Assembly: GCA_037043455.1 (NCBI GenBank)
Contig: JAWPHD010004489.1
Coordinates: 62,001 to 126,000, forward strand
DNA from: Cyrtodaria siliqua
Lineage: Eukaryota > Mollusca > Bivalvia > Adapedonta > Hiatellidae
Direction: 5' to 3'
Length of the DNA stretch: 64,000 bases
The notes beneath the pieces are model-generated. The model was not told the DNA's origin. It did not search any database and worked only from the letters and a program-made list of their open reading frames with translations. How positions within the stretch are numbered: the stretch's first letter is position 1; every line of letters begins with the position of its first letter. A program made the translations under genes and the position numbers. Of this stretch, positions 34,912 through 47,600 are shown piece after piece.

Positions 34912-36562
34912 TTGATTTGCTTTATTGGCCAGTGCCTGATAAAGCAACATTTATTAGGTCACCCCTTTATTAGGCAGAAAAGTGCATATCTGCATGATAC
35001 ATACTACTACGCGGCAAATATTGGAAACAAGACATATGAAAAGAGGTGTCATTGTCCACATATTCACTTGCAAGCCTGGTTTGACATCCTAGCAGACACA
35101 TACGATGTGAAAGAGTCGTATAGGGATTTGATGAACCAACTGAGTATCTCTGTAGACACACATGACACATATTCTTTAAATCGTGTATCAGAAAACATGT
35201 CTGCGAAGGTCTGAGACAGCTACAATTGGACATGGCAGCATTGATGGAAACCCTATCCAGTCACGTACAGGCATCACATTCTCATTTTGATAGGCTGCGA
35301 GATGAAATGGTCAGTATAAAGAGGCAATGTGCACAAAGGGCAGACTACACTGATAGAAGCATAGAAACAGTGAATATGGGTGCCAGTGAATTACATGTGG
35401 ATATGAAGAGGTCTCATGACTCCCTACAGTGAAGGTTGCAGTCTATTTCTGACCAAGTAAGATCATTAGCGACATCAAACGTAAGCGATATGCCATTGGA
35501 ACAGACCTCAAGTCGACTAGTACCAACAGCTCAGAATAACGTAACTGGACGTCAGACGTTGAGTTCTACTTCCGGCAGCAATACAAAGTGCCGAAAATAC
35601 TAATTATTGGGGATTCATTGCTGACAGGCTTCCATGCAAGAGGACTGAGAGATGATGTAACGGTTCATACCTTGCCAGGTGCTACAATGGGCGACATACC
35701 AGGTGCTACAATGGGCGACATACCTTGCCAGGTGCTACAATGGGCGACATACCTTGCCAGGTGCTACAATGGGCGACATTAAATCGCGATTGACAAGCCG
35801 GTCATTAGTGATTTAAGTGGGCGGAAATGACGTTAATAATGGACGAAATATTGACACACTCCGTACCGAACTCAGCCAAACCATCAAACATCTGCAAACA
35901 AAATGGCTGTCTATGTGTGCTCCTTGTGTTCAAGACGGGATGGAGATATGACTCCTATAAATCGCATTATGTGATGAAACATCCGCAACCTTGATTGACT
36001 GCCATAGTAGTTTTGTATACGGCAACGGGAATGTCGTATATCAATATTTCCACAGGGACGGTATTCATCTCAACCCAAATGGTACAATAGTCCTCATGAA
36101 AACGATAAATAGATCGATCAGCATTATCAAGGTAAACTTCCCACGAGACTCGCCTCTCAACGACGTCCGATCCGATGATACTCTGAACGACAAGCGCCCT
36201 AACACTATTGCAAATCAGAGTTCGAAATACGAATCAAAACCGTTCTGCACGAATTGCAGAATGTCAAATCACAGCACGAGGGATTGGGGTAGGAAAACGC
36301 AACCAGAACGTGGTTACGGCACGTGCAAGCCGGAAACTGACGATTTTGCACTTTCTGCAGAATGGCTAATCAAAGCACGAGGGAATATGGTAGGAAACCG
36401 CTACTGCAACCGGAAGGAGGTTACGAGCACGTGCAAGCCGGAAGCAGACGATTCTGTGTAAATTGCAGAATAACAAACCACAATACGAGCGAATGTGGAA
36501 GGAAATCATTCGATCCTGTCAAGCGGTCAGGCCGGCCCAACACGTGGGATCAGACATACTAG
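34912..36562 (+). pseudogene. Broken gene: coiled coil, SGNH hydrolase and CCHC zinc knuckles
   Basis: No single frame covers the locus. Going right: an unassigned segment (34912-35214), a coiled-coil segment after a frame change (about 35205-35432), then SGNH-hydrolase blocks: GDSLL near 35609 (block I), GGND at 35820-35831 (block III, two codons after a stop) and DGIHLN near 36057 (block V, with catalytic Asp and His). The C-terminal part has repeated zinc knuckles: FCTNCRMSNHSTRDW near 36243 (last Cys replaced by Trp), a damaged middle copy near 36335, and an intact FCVNCRITNHNTSEC near 36452. A small tandem (CAGGTGCTACAATGGGCGAC, four copies, 35677-35780) has expanded within the hydrolase. 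SGNH domains with zinc knuckles occur in ORF1/Gag-like proteins of invertebrate retroelements, so a transposon origin is likely but unproven. Confidence 0.6.
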
Positions 36563-36626
36563 GGAGACATAGATGGACACTCTGGTATTAAAATAGATAT
36601 GGACTGCTTGCAGATATTTGCTTCGA

Positions 36627-37284
36627 GTACACTTCTCAAAACTGCTAACTACACCGCTCACGTATTGGGTTATATATATCGATGGGTTGAATGTTTTTCA
36701 ATAAAATAAAAAGGAAATACCAATTCAATCATTTTTACATCATTTCTTTTAATTTTTTCATGGGCAATGCTAGAACTAAACCACAATAAGCAATTACAAA
36801 CGACCCATGTAAACACTAAAGTCACACTTTTCCCATATCTACATGTACTAAACCACAATAAGCAATTACAAACGACCCATGTAAACACTAAAGTCACACT
36901 TTTCCCATATCTACATGTAGATATGGGAAAAGTGTGACTTTAGTGTTTACATGGGTCGTTTGTAATTGCTTATTGTGGTTTAGTACATGTAGATATGGGA
37001 AAAGTACAATAAGCAATTACAAACGACCCATGTAAACACTAAAGTCACACTTTTCCCATATCTACATGTAGATATGGGAAAAGTGTGACTTTAGTGTTTA
37101 CATGGGTCGTTTGTAATTGCTTATTGTGGTTTAGTTCTAGCATTGCCCATGAAAAAAATAAAATGAAATGATGTAAAAATGATTGAATTGGTATTTCCTT
37201 TTTATTTTATTGAAAAACATTCAACCCATCGATATATATAACCCAAAACGTGAGCGGTGTAGTTAGCAGTTTTGAGAAGTGTAC
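36627..37284. mobile_element. Large foldback element, 658 bp
   Basis: The outer arms start GTACACTTCTCAAAACTGCT and end with its complement. The arms contain AATAAAATAAAAAGGAAATA and GAACTAAACCACAATAAGCA. The centre has a ~70 bp unit (AGCAATTACAAACGACCCAT ... CCCATATCTACATGTA) as direct and inverted copies, so several stem-loops can form. Assembly of such a palindrome should be checked in long reads. Confidence 0.85.
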
Positions 37285-37503
37285 ACTAAAATAAAATGTG
37301 TCATACATTTCATTCGCTGGAAAAAAATAAAAGCTCCAATTATTCAATCAACACACATCGAAGTCGCCAATTTGAATTTAATGTCGATAGTATTCACAAT
37401 AAAAGCAGAAGCAGAAAACAAAATAACAATACCCTCAACACCACCACCACAACCACCACCACCAACACCACTACCACCACCACTACCGCCACCACAACCA
37501 CCA

Positions 37504-37535
<32 letters not shown>

Positions 37536-37653
37536 TAATGAGAATGATGTTTACACAAACACCACCATCAACAACATCACTACTTACAATACTGTTGATA
37601 ACATCAACAACAACAACAGCATCTTCAACACCAACAACGAAAACGATGACAAT

Positions 37654-37684
<31 letters not shown>

Positions 37685-37692
37685 ACATCATA

Positions 37693-37723
<31 letters not shown>

Positions 37724-37730
37724 TTACTGA
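37285..37730. repeat. Low-complexity (CCA)n/(CAA)n/(AAT)n tract
   Basis: Pro- and Asn-rich open frames across 37279-38019 are produced by the trinucleotide tract at 37436-37722 and are not accepted as a gene. Confidence 0.7.
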
Positions 37731-37784
37731 TGAGTTTGGTTTCAAATTCGAAAAAAATGGACTGCACATATACATCATGTCCTA

Positions 37785-38445
37785 CCCACTGTGGCTAATG
37801 GAGTCATTGTCGTACCGGGTACTACAAAAAGGCACCCGGGGTACATTTATGCGTACAGAAATGTACCCGAAAATCATCGAAATCCAGAAAGGCCCCCAAA
37901 TATACATAAATGTACCCGAGACAAAATACAGTGTTGTAAAACGCGGCCGTAACGCGTACTGTTACTTCACGGAAACGAAACTGTCATTGTTTACAAAGTT
38001 TAATCGATTCAGTTTTTAAAAGCCGCTCGCAGTTGCCTCCGCCTTAAAGGAATGCAGTTGCTCTAAATATTTGACTCAACTCTTCTTGAATGACGAGCTG
38101 CATATTTGTTTACTTTTTTTGCGCGGGGTTTGATGATTTACAACTTCAGATTTTACGACAATACGTTCTGTATTTTATTACTAACTATAAGCCTAAATAC
38201 GTTTTTAAAATCAATAGCGCAATAGTTAATGATAAACAATATTGTTTAAGTAGTTGTTTTTATCAAGTTCTAAATTGTTTCAATTCCGCCAATGAGATCT
38301 TGTTTGTCCGGGTATGTTTCTGTATATTTGGGGGCCGTTCTGGAACTCGAAGATTTTCGGGTACGTTTCTACAGCAATGTACACCGGGTACTTTTCTGTA
38401 GTACCCGATACGACAATGACCCCATCAGTCCTACTGTGGGTGCGC
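37785..38445. repeat. Inverted repeat pair, ~130 bp arms, ~380 bp apart
   Basis: The left arm (37785-37925) has GTCATTGTCGTACCGGGTAC, AATGTACCCGAAAATC and GGCCCCCAAATATACA. The right arm (38305-38445) is the inverse with mismatches. Probably one foldback element. Confidence 0.7.
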
Positions 38446-40147
38446 CAGAAACTAATTATTCAGCAATTTTGATCATTTTGATACTCCGCTACAGGGATTC
38501 TTTTTTGTGAACAGTGCCGGACTATTTCATTGAAAAAATCTCAAAACGCCGCCATTTTTTTGTACAACCCGCGATTCAGACTGCCGTCATCGATTTTACG
38601 CGTTCCTCTGTTAGCTACTGGCGTGAACGCCTTTGTAAACGTTCTGCGTCAGATTACGTCATGCATACGTAGAATGTGTTGACACGCTGGTAAAAGTTGA
38701 AACAGGCGAGTTGTAGAGCATATCGTGGAACATCAGGTTCCACTGCTGTGTGTTTACGTAAATAATGAAACAGTTTGACTGTCGTAGAACCCTGCAGATA
38801 AATAACAAGTAAGTTTAGTTATAAATTGTAACTCGTTTTTCTGCATAATTTGTTTGATTATTTTTTATGCGAAGCACATGCATGTGTCCATGCCATGGCA
38901 TAAGTTATTCACACAATTTCATTTTCAAACGTTGAGGTGGGTAAAGACATCCTGAAATAAACTTAAAACTGAGTGAATTTATAAACCCTGAAATCCGCAT
39001 GATTGCGAGGATTTACCTTCTCTTTTATGTGTGCGTGGGTGATAATTTAAATCGGACACTCACAAAATCTCTCCTCCAATTCGGACTCTACTATATTCGT
39101 TCTCGTTACCTCCCGACCCCAGCCACGACCAAGATTTATCACTGGTATGGCTATGACGGGGAATAGTATACCCATGATGGGCAGTGTCAAACCTCATAAC
39201 TTGACGTGTGACCAATGGATAGTACAACAACAAACATTTCAAAACATCTGTCCCTGACCACCCCTCACCCCATACTAACTTGACCTTTCTTTTGAATTTG
39301 CTTTATTCTGACTCTGCATCACCCAGTTACCACAGTCTTGCATAGGGTTAGAATAATCGAGGTGTTTACTTATTTACACGGCCTGCATTTTTTGAAGGAA
39401 AAAAATTGGCCAGCCATTTCTTGAAACAAAAATTAGAGTAAGACCTTTTATTTTACATGGCCTGCCATTTCTTGAAAAAAAAGTAGGCCGACCATATCCT
39501 ATTATTTTATGTAAACTGTGGGTCCAATTTAAGAGAGATTGAAGCCATTCTAGTTTCTGTTCTTTTATTACGTGACGCAATAGACAGTTAAATGATCTAT
39601 TGAAACCTGAAACAATGAAACGAATATCTAATTCCGCAGTATATATATAATACAATTTCCTTTACCGGTTCATTATTTCAGTAATTCATACAATACAACA
39701 ATTCAGTAATTCAACAATATTCATTTATGATAAAACAACGGCTTGATAGAATATTATAAATATATGTTCAGAGGTAGAACTTATTAGTATACTGAGTTCA
39801 TTTACATGACTTCTCTCGGATACCGCATGTAGGAGAATGTCTAACAGCTGGGCAGAATAAGGCGGGGTTAGAGGTTGTTATGTGGGATTATGGGTAAAAT
39901 GTTACAAGTGCAGTGAATACATCTCAAACCTCAAACTGTCACACCCTAATACTATCATAACTAGTTTTGCTGGTCTAATATCCGTGCATACGTCCTCACT
40001 ATCTTTACATGACGTCACAGGACATTCACAGTACAGAACAAGGTACAACACAAACGTACAATGGACGAGCCTGTAATATTTACAAACAAACGACCTTAAA
40101 GGGACATCAACTAATTGGATATTAATAATGTCCAAAAACAAGATATA
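38446..40147. other. Non-coding; short motif repeated
   Basis: CATGGCCTGCCATTTCTTGAAAA-like text occurs near 39380, 39460 and 40405 with variants. No gene is supported. Confidence 0.4.
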
Positions 40148-40215
40148 GGGTCCTATAGAAACCACAGCGTCCGAACGCAATGGCATCGTAGGTCCGCACT
40201 GTACTGCAAACAAGG
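40148..40215 (-). repeat. Diverged arm of the 22.3 kb MITE family
   Basis: TCCTATAGAAACCACAGCG and TAGGTCCGCACTGTACTGCA correspond in order to the right arm of the element at 22346-22587. The other arm was not found. Confidence 0.55.
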
Positions 40216-40721
40216 ACTTGAAAATACAATGAAAGAGATAAAAAATCCAACAGAAAGGGTGGTGAAGACAGGTTTACCGACTTGGAACGGTCAGTAGGCA
40301 ATAAGGTCTACTGGTAACCTGTGGAGAAACTTATTAGAAGTAATAATAGTATATGTATATAGCTAGCACTTAAATACTGGAAATAAAGCATATGTTACAT
40401 TTACATGGCCTTCCATTTCTTGAAAAATATATAGGCCAGCCATAACCACGAACAAGTTAGTGTCATAGCCAGCATGTTTTATACCAATCTATGTTCTAAC
40501 AAGCTTACTGTAAATTATAATTCTAATACACCCGCACTACATAGCCTAGTTTAAAATATCTCGTTATATTGAACGATATATCACTGTAATTTTTGCAACG
40601 TTAGGAGAATAAGCATTGCGCATTACGCATTGTAACGTATGCAAAGTTAGGAGAGTAAGCAAAGCAATGCGAAAGATTTCAGATGTGTGCGTTATTTTCA
40701 CATTTTAGGGGTATTAGAATA
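40216..40721. other. Non-coding, nothing recognised
   Basis: CAAAGTTAGGAGAGTAAGCA-type text is repeated near 40598 and 40639. Otherwise featureless. Confidence 0.4.
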
Positions 40722-40890
40722 GAAATAGAACATCGTTTACTGTGAATTATCGTTTAATATATCACGGTTTGTCGTTCAATTGTAAACAATAATTTCATTC
40801 GCCCTTCGGGCTCGTGAAATTAATGTTTACAATTGAACTCCAAATCATGATATATTAAACGATAATTCACAGTAAACGATGTACTATTTC
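40722..40890. mobile_element. Foldback hairpin, 169 bp
   Basis: Arms GAAATAGAACATCGTTTACT and complement, with ATCGTTTAATATATCA and CAATTGTAAACA inside. The loop is TTCGCCCTTCGGGCTCGTGA. Confidence 0.85.
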
Positions 40891-40984
40891 TTAAATAAAA
40901 TTGAATCCTTAATGAAATATTCAAATTTTAGATGATAGTTATATAGAGATGTGTTTATATATTGTTTCATTTATTTCCATATAT

Positions 40985-41628
40985 AGGGAGACATGATGCG
41001 CCCCCTAAAAATTCCGGATCATACATGTATGTCCATGTTACTGTAGATAAAATATCAAACAATGTCGTTGCACGCCCTCAGTATAATTTTTTTCCTCGCT
41101 CGCTTCGCTCGCTCGACGCATAATGGCTAATGAGTGGTTTAATTAACACATTCTTAAATCCTTTTATTTGAAAACGGACTTTTTTTATTCATACATGTAT
41201 GTCCATGTTATTGTAAATAAAATATCAAACAATTTCGTTGCACGCCCTCAGTATAAAACAATTTCTCGCTCGCTTCGCTCGCTAGATGCATAATGGCTAA
41301 TGAGTGGTTTAATTAACACATTCTTAAATACTTTTATTTGAAAACGGACTTTTTTTATTCATACGTGTATGTCCATGTTTCTGTAGATAAAATATCAAAC
41401 AATTTAGATGCACGCCTTCAGTAATTTTTTTTCTCGCTCGCTTCGCTCGCTCGACGCATAATGTCTAATGAGTGGTTTAATTAACACATTGTTAAATCTT
41501 TTTATTTGAAAACGGACTTTTTTACCCTATCAATGCACTACCGCAAACGCTTTATGAGGCTAGAGACGGACTCGAAATTGACCAAAATTTTACGCCCCCC
41601 ATAAGCTGAAATCCTGGATCCGCCCCTG
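40985..41628 (-). mobile_element. hAT-like element end with ~170 bp internal tandem repeats (3 units)
   Basis: The right edge GGATCCGCCCCTG is the complement of CAGGGGCGGATCC, a typical hAT-type terminus. The units contain CATACATGTATGTCCATGTT, GCACGCCCTCAGTATAA and TCGCTCGCTTCGCTCGCTCG. The same structure occurs in the other orientation at 55634-56592. Confidence 0.7.
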
Positions 41629-42412
41629 ATGCCTGCATGACTTCAGAAACAAATAAATATTCTGATCTGACATCCGCTGTGACTCTTGAGGTTGAAGGAA
41701 AACTAAAAACATGGATTTCATAGAGGTTTGTATGCAGGCCTTATTTATATGGTGAAAAAAGCATTTCACATCATGATGACAATAATATATTTATGAAGAA
41801 TTACCTCAGGAAATTGCATTGCCCATTCATGGATTTCCCCCCAATTTAGGCCAAAAGGTCCTTTCCCCAAACCTGGTAAAAAGGCTCTGGCTCAAGAAAA
41901 ATGAATTTCTTTTGATTTACATACATGTATTTCAAGTCATATCTCTGGGCTCCACGGCTCATTAAATAGCAACATTGCATCAACTGAATATTTACATTTA
42001 CATTATTTATTTATTTTCTTTTAAAAGAAATAGCGTTATTTCAAATAAACTTTATTTTTCAAGGAGATATACACACACACTGTAAATACATTGACGGTAG
42101 TGGTCTAGCTCTCTGTAACAGAGTCATGCATGGGTGACTTACCTTATACATTATCATTTCTCGTTTATGGGTATTATACTAACGTAAAATAAAAGGAAAA
42201 TGCTGACAACTATATTTCTATAACTGGTAAAATTTAGGCATTGAATTATACATGTATAATGTGTTCAGCAGATGAAACCAGGGGTTTATAAGAGACTAAG
42301 TGACACTATCCGGATATACCAGGACATTATTTATATTTGAACTTCTGTTATCTAAAGACGTAGGATGCTGCTGTTTCCTCATTACGTCATTCCTCATTCA
42401 GCTTACGTAAAC
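41629..42412. other. Non-coding, nothing recognised
   Basis: AT-rich; no gene supported. Confidence 0.4.
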
Positions 42413-42502
42413 TAATAAACTATACGAACTTTGACACGTGTGTGTTGAAATAAGTAGCACGTGTAACAACACAACACGTGTCAAAGTTCGTATAGTTTAT
42501 TA
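42413..42502. repeat. Hairpin, ~30 bp arms
   Basis: TAATAAACTATACGAACTTT...CACGTGT pairs with ACACGTG...AAAGTTCGTATAGTTTATTA. The loop contains a further CACGTG copy. Confidence 0.85.
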
Positions 42503-43929
42503 CGTTGAATAGCAAAGTGATCGTATAGTTTTATTAAACAAGTAATTGTTGATGTAAGCAAGCTCAGTTCAAAACATAAAGTTAATCAGTTACTTATGCA
42601 ACAGAGATTCAATTACTTCCTAACGCTAACAACAATCTTGTTGCCGTAAACACCAGCAAAGTTCGTAACACCGAACCGTTCTTTATCGAACCAAGATCCT
42701 AACCGACAGCCCTATCTGCCTACCGTAACTGCTGTGTCTCTGCCGCTTTATAGCACCCCTACTGCTATCGAATCTAAGTTTAGCATCACTAATATGATGA
42801 TTCAGGGTTCTCAATAGACTTTAAAGTGAAGAGTCATATGACCCTTAACTCAAAAAATCACAAGTGTCAAAATTGAAATGTCAAAGGTCAAATATAAATC
42901 AAATAAATCAAAGCGTCGTTTTATAAAACATCCTTTAATAACATTAATTTTAGTGAATTCTGTACATATTTTATTGCAAAGAAAGGTGTTCAAGGATACG
43001 CATTTGAACTTAAAAAACTACTATTCCATTTTACAATAATGTGTCCTGATGTGTCATTATGTGAAATATTCAAAGTTATGTAAGGATGTTTAATAAATTA
43101 GGGTCCACATTTGTTAATATACTCAGCAAAAAAAAAAGTATCCGCTTTGTTATCCTGCAATATCTAAGAATGTAAGAAAGAAATAACAACTGTAGCATGA
43201 TTTTCAGATTATACAGTGGCCAAAGTTTGATTGGTCAGCTGAATAAATAAAGTATAAAGCCGCCATACCCACAGGAGTCCATGAATGGATGGTAGATCTT
43301 AGCTAATAAGTGCATTTTCTTTATTTTTCAGACAAGTTGCTGCCATTTTCACAAAGTGCATGGTTACGGTATACAACTAATGGAGCCAAGGGATGAAAAA
43401 TAATTTCAATGGATTATCTTGAACTACATCTACATGAAAAATGACATGATGCTTATTACTCAAAAGAAATCCCTGGATCATCGGTTTTCCTCCTGCATAA
43501 ATACCACTTTCATCCGTCCCATTGAGAGTGATGTGAAAGAAAGTATAGTTGCTTGTTTCGTACTACAAAGTCAATAATAAACAACATCCATTGAGAAATT
43601 GAAGAAATACATATTTTTATTGAACATAACCATAACCATATATAACCAAGCATACATGTCGCTGATGAGCTATGTTTAAAAAAAAAAGTTCCCAATTGAA
43701 AGATTGAAAAAAGGAGCGTACGTGTGACAAGTATTGAGTAGAAAAGGTTTAAATGCATTTAGTTGACCTTGGTGTACATAAATAGTATTAAAAATACTTA
43801 TAAAATGAATGTTTTACTGTATTTTTTCCCAATTTGTATTTAACAATCATGCTAAAATTTCCAGTTGTGATGGTATGTGTTATGTTCCCAAGGAATAGAA
43901 AGAAAACATTGTCTGGCGTCCGGCACACA
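42503..43929. other. Non-coding; one mariner-like terminus
   Basis: TATACTCAGCAAAAAAAAAA at 43118 resembles the terminus of the element at 54961, but the opposite end was not found. The short frames at 43510-43979 are unsupported. Confidence 0.4.
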
Positions 43930-44427
43930 TTAAAGGGACACAATGCAATCTTGATTGTTTTAAAACTCGCGGCGTCCAATTAGTTTTTCTACAAAACTTG
44001 CGTTTGTTCAATCATTAATATTCAGTGTTTTTTCCCTTATATATGTGGTACCGAAAAACGGTACCATTCCCAAAATGCTTTTGTGTGATAGTGAACTATT
44101 TCCAATTTAAGGCAAAATGACGCGAATTTTCCTAATTGAATGGTTACCGGTACCATTCCCAAAAGGGTGAAAAAAATCACTGTAGTTATAAGAATAATAT
44201 TAAGCAAATTGTCTTTGAATATTTCTGTCCTGATGATAGTATAGTAGGAGGCTAAAGGAAATCCTAGCGCTAGCCTAGTGTACCAATAATATATTTAAAC
44301 CTATGGTAGAATAACGAAGAAAAAATAAAAACACAACATTTTATTCAATGTAAACATGATTATACTGGATTATAAATCGAGAGTAATACTTGATAAAAAC
44401 TTCCAAGATTGTCATGTGTCCCTTTAA
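43930..44427. mobile_element. MITE with TTAA ends, 498 bp
   Basis: The left end is TTAAAGGGACACAATGCAAT and the right end CAAGATTGTCATGTGTCCCT followed by TTAA. The interior has two GGTACCATTCCCAAAA segments. Same family as 28875-29088. Confidence 0.75.
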
Positions 44428-44639
44428 CCTACAACCTAACTTTCAAAAGCATGTTTCATCATCTAACTTGCATAATTCACTAGTGTAATACATTTGCAAA
44501 TGAAGGCCAAAGTGGTCTTATCCATTCAGCTTGGTTTACAATCGGAATTGCCGCGTCGATTTCTGTTGCCATTAAACATGACGACATGATTATATATATA
44601 TATATCTATCTATATATATATACTTAGGCCACTACATTA

Positions 44640-45260
44640 ATAAATTTATCCAGTTCTTCCTTGTCAAGTTATTGTGTTCAGTACTACTGACATGTCCAAT
44701 AACTCTGAATTTCATTTGGCAGAGTTATGCCCCATTTCATAAAACTTTAACCTCAACCTAACCTAGTCCATAACTTGTCAAAATATAGGCCTATGGTCAT
44801 GAAACTTTATACATATCTCCCTTATCAGTTATTCAATGCAGAGTTATACCCCTTCTTGTATCTCCTTGCGTAGCATGGCAGACGCTTAGAGATCACTTTG
44901 TCGTCCGGCACACATTAACATGCAACCTAACATTGGTCATAACTTGAAAACTATTTGACCTATGTTTGTGAAACTTCACACACATCTTCATCTTTCCCCA
45001 GCATATGTTGTTACACATGTCCAATAACTCTGACTTTCATTTTAGCATAGGTATGCCATTTTTTTATAAAACGTTAACCTGCAATCTAACTTACCTCGTA
45101 ACTTGGCAAAATACTGGCCTATGGTCATAACACGTTATACAGTTCTTCCTTATCAATTATCCATTACAGAGGCATGCCTCTTTTCATAAATTTAAAAATC
45201 TGCTCCATAATTCATGAAGGATTGCAACCCTTGTCTTCAAGCTTCTAAAGTTAGATTCAT
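44640..45260. repeat. Degenerate ~190-220 bp tandem repeats (about 3 units)
   Basis: Recurring CATGTCCAATAACTCTG, GTTATGCCCCATTTCATAAA-like and ATGGTCATGAAACTT-like blocks in the same order. A (TA)n run lies just left at 44591-44622. Confidence 0.6.
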
Positions 45261-46489
45261 CTTTGCTGAAATACATGTAAGCATATGGCAGGCAAAACAA
45301 GTGTTCCATGGAACACTCTTCTAGTAATAAACTTTGAGTAATTTAAAGATGAAAATGTTTGGTCTGGAAATTTCGACCACTCGGCTTTTTATTTTGCTAA
45401 ATCATAACTATTAGTTTAAAGGGGTTATATTGATATCAGTTGGCTTGCACATCCAATTCAAATAAAGTACTATTTTCACAAAACAAGAAATTATAAGCGC
45501 CGTAAAGCATCATATGAATTAGTATAAATGAGTTTTAATGAATTAAAAACTAGTCGTCTAGTTTTCCAGATTAAACGAGTTCCGTTGAGTACATAACGAG
45601 TTCCGTTCTATCATAAGAAATATCATGCTCTTGTTATTTTAAAACTCCCATCTTAAATTAGTGTTTACTCTACTTTTTTAACCAATCATTTGCCTCCGTA
45701 TTTCAAATACTTGCACCAATTATTCATGGAGATTTTACTGTCTCACTCTTCACGATTAAGAGTTTGATCTATATAGAGACTACACACTTTTGGAAAACAC
45801 TAAGTCGGATAGAGGTTATGAAGAGAAATCGTCACCATTCAGAGATCGAAAGGGAGGTAGCGAAAGGACCGACCGCAGCAAAACTATATTTGGGGGTAAT
45901 ACTGAAGTAGGAATAACCAACTGATCCACGCTTGATGAATTCTTCACAAACTAGACAAAACATGTCATTTAAAAAGAAAAGAAAAGAAGACCTGTGTACA
46001 TCTCACAAGCCAACGTATCTTCTAATGGTGAACTGAATTTATTTTGCTACTACCCGGTGACTGTTCGCATAGCTGTCAAGACCCAGTGGATGTCAAGAGT
46101 GATATGGGGTTCCAAGGGGCGGTTGTTTCTTGGGTTGGGGGTCAAGGTTGGCGACGCGCAGGAAGTCCGAGATGGTCTGTGGTACAATTTAATAGAATTT
46201 ATTTGTCACAAATAATTATTTATCTTATTTTTAATATAAATCCGCCACGCTACCGACTGCGCCCAATCTGCAATCAGATGATATTATTTTCATCTTAAAA
46301 TTATATTGTTATATTGTTGAACATTTCCATTATAGTAGCACAGACGCAATACAATAAATACCAAATGAACAAATACAGTATAGATTCATCTCCAAATACG
46401 AACCTAAATGTATCCAAACTTCTACAATGTATCCAAACTTCCAAATGGCGGAAAATTCCTTCTTTTCAAAAAACCCGTAAACCTCGTCT
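45261..46489. other. Non-coding, nothing recognised
   Basis: Frames at 45994-46298 overlap each other and lack domains. Confidence 0.4.
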
Positions 46490-46795
46490 ATTTCCGTAAA
46501 TGATTTCCGGACCAATACGAAAAATTACTTTTGTACCTACTACTATATAACGATTAAACCTCGTATATTACCGTAAATAAATGCGAGACTGGTTCGGCAA
46601 TTTCCGTAAATCACTTTTGTACCTACTACTATATACCGATTGAAACCTCGTATATTTCCGTAAAGTAATACGAGACTGGTTCGGTAATTTCCGTAAATCA
46701 CTTTTGTACCTACTACTATATAACGATTAAAACCTCGTATATTTCCGCAGAAAAATGCGAAACTGGTTCGCTAATTCCCGAATCATCAAAACAAT
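46490..46795. repeat. ~103 bp tandem repeat, 3 units
   Basis: The units contain CACTTTTGTACCTACTACTA, AACCTCGTATATTTCCG and GAGACTGGTTCGGTAATTTC. Confidence 0.85.
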
Positions 46796-46829
46796 TGTAG
46801 ACTTATGAATATACCATGGACTACGTAGG

Positions 46830-47075
46830 TAGAGCCGTAGTTTAATGGTTAGCATCGCGGCTTAGTAACCCAGGGATCGTGCGTTCAATCCCAGCCAGGA
46901 CGAATTTGGGTTAATTATCGAAATATTTCATAAAAGTATTTCCTACCTTACCAGTCCTTCGGATGAGACTTTAAACCGGTCTGCTCGCTAAAATGCTTAG
47001 TGCAATACAGCGAGGATAAAAAAACGCTTATACGCACGTACGTACCAGTCCAGTAAACATAGGTTTTATAAAGTT
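46830..47075 (+). repeat. tRNA-derived SINE, family C
   Basis: The head is TAGTTTAATGGTTAGCATCG (A box) and TGCGTTCAATCCC (B box). The body has CCAGTCCTTCGGATGAGACT and TAAACCGGTCTGCTC, a conserved central-domain type seen in molluscan and other invertebrate SINEs, and ACGTACGTACCAGTCCAG near the 3' end. Confidence 0.7.
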
Positions 47076-47519
47076 TTAGATAATTGACAACACAAATGAC
47101 TTCACGGTTTAGCATAAAATATCGATTTCACGGATTAGCATAATTTAAAAATCATTAATTCTTGCGAACTGGTTCTTTGACCCAAAACCCTTTCGCTTAC
47201 CTGATGTGAAATAATATTGTGGACGTTTTCGTGATAAAAACGGGTTATATGCATGGCATTTGTTCATAATATGCCCAAAATTAAAGTACGCTTCAAGGAT
47301 AAGCAAATTTGTTCTGGTGCATTTTCAGAAGTTTTCCAAAGTGTTTTCGAAAAGTACCAACTTTCACAAAAAAATAATATCAGTCGAGGGTAGCGTACAT
47401 TTTTTGCGTTCGAATGCGCTTTCTTTGGTAGAAAATGGTTAAGAAATAAAAATCTTATCGCACTCTGAAACCTTCAATGCGGGTAATGTTTACAATTTTT
47501 AGCAATAATGACGTCATAG

Positions 47520-47600
47520 GTCATGTGGTATAGTCACTGTGGTGGATAAGGTATTGCAACTAAGAGCTGGGCTCGACCCCTGGTGATGGCATGTCTGATG
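47520..47600 (+). repeat. tRNA-like SINE head fragment
   Basis: ATAGTCACTGTGGTGGATAA and GAGCTGGGCTCGACCCCTGG give A- and B-box-like elements in tRNA-like spacing. Probably a pol III retroposon, not a working tRNA. Confidence 0.45.

Noticed and set aside
37279..38019. 246-codon Pro- and Asn-rich protein
   Set aside because: Composition follows the trinucleotide tract, and its last part lies in an inverted repeat arm. No conserved segment is seen.
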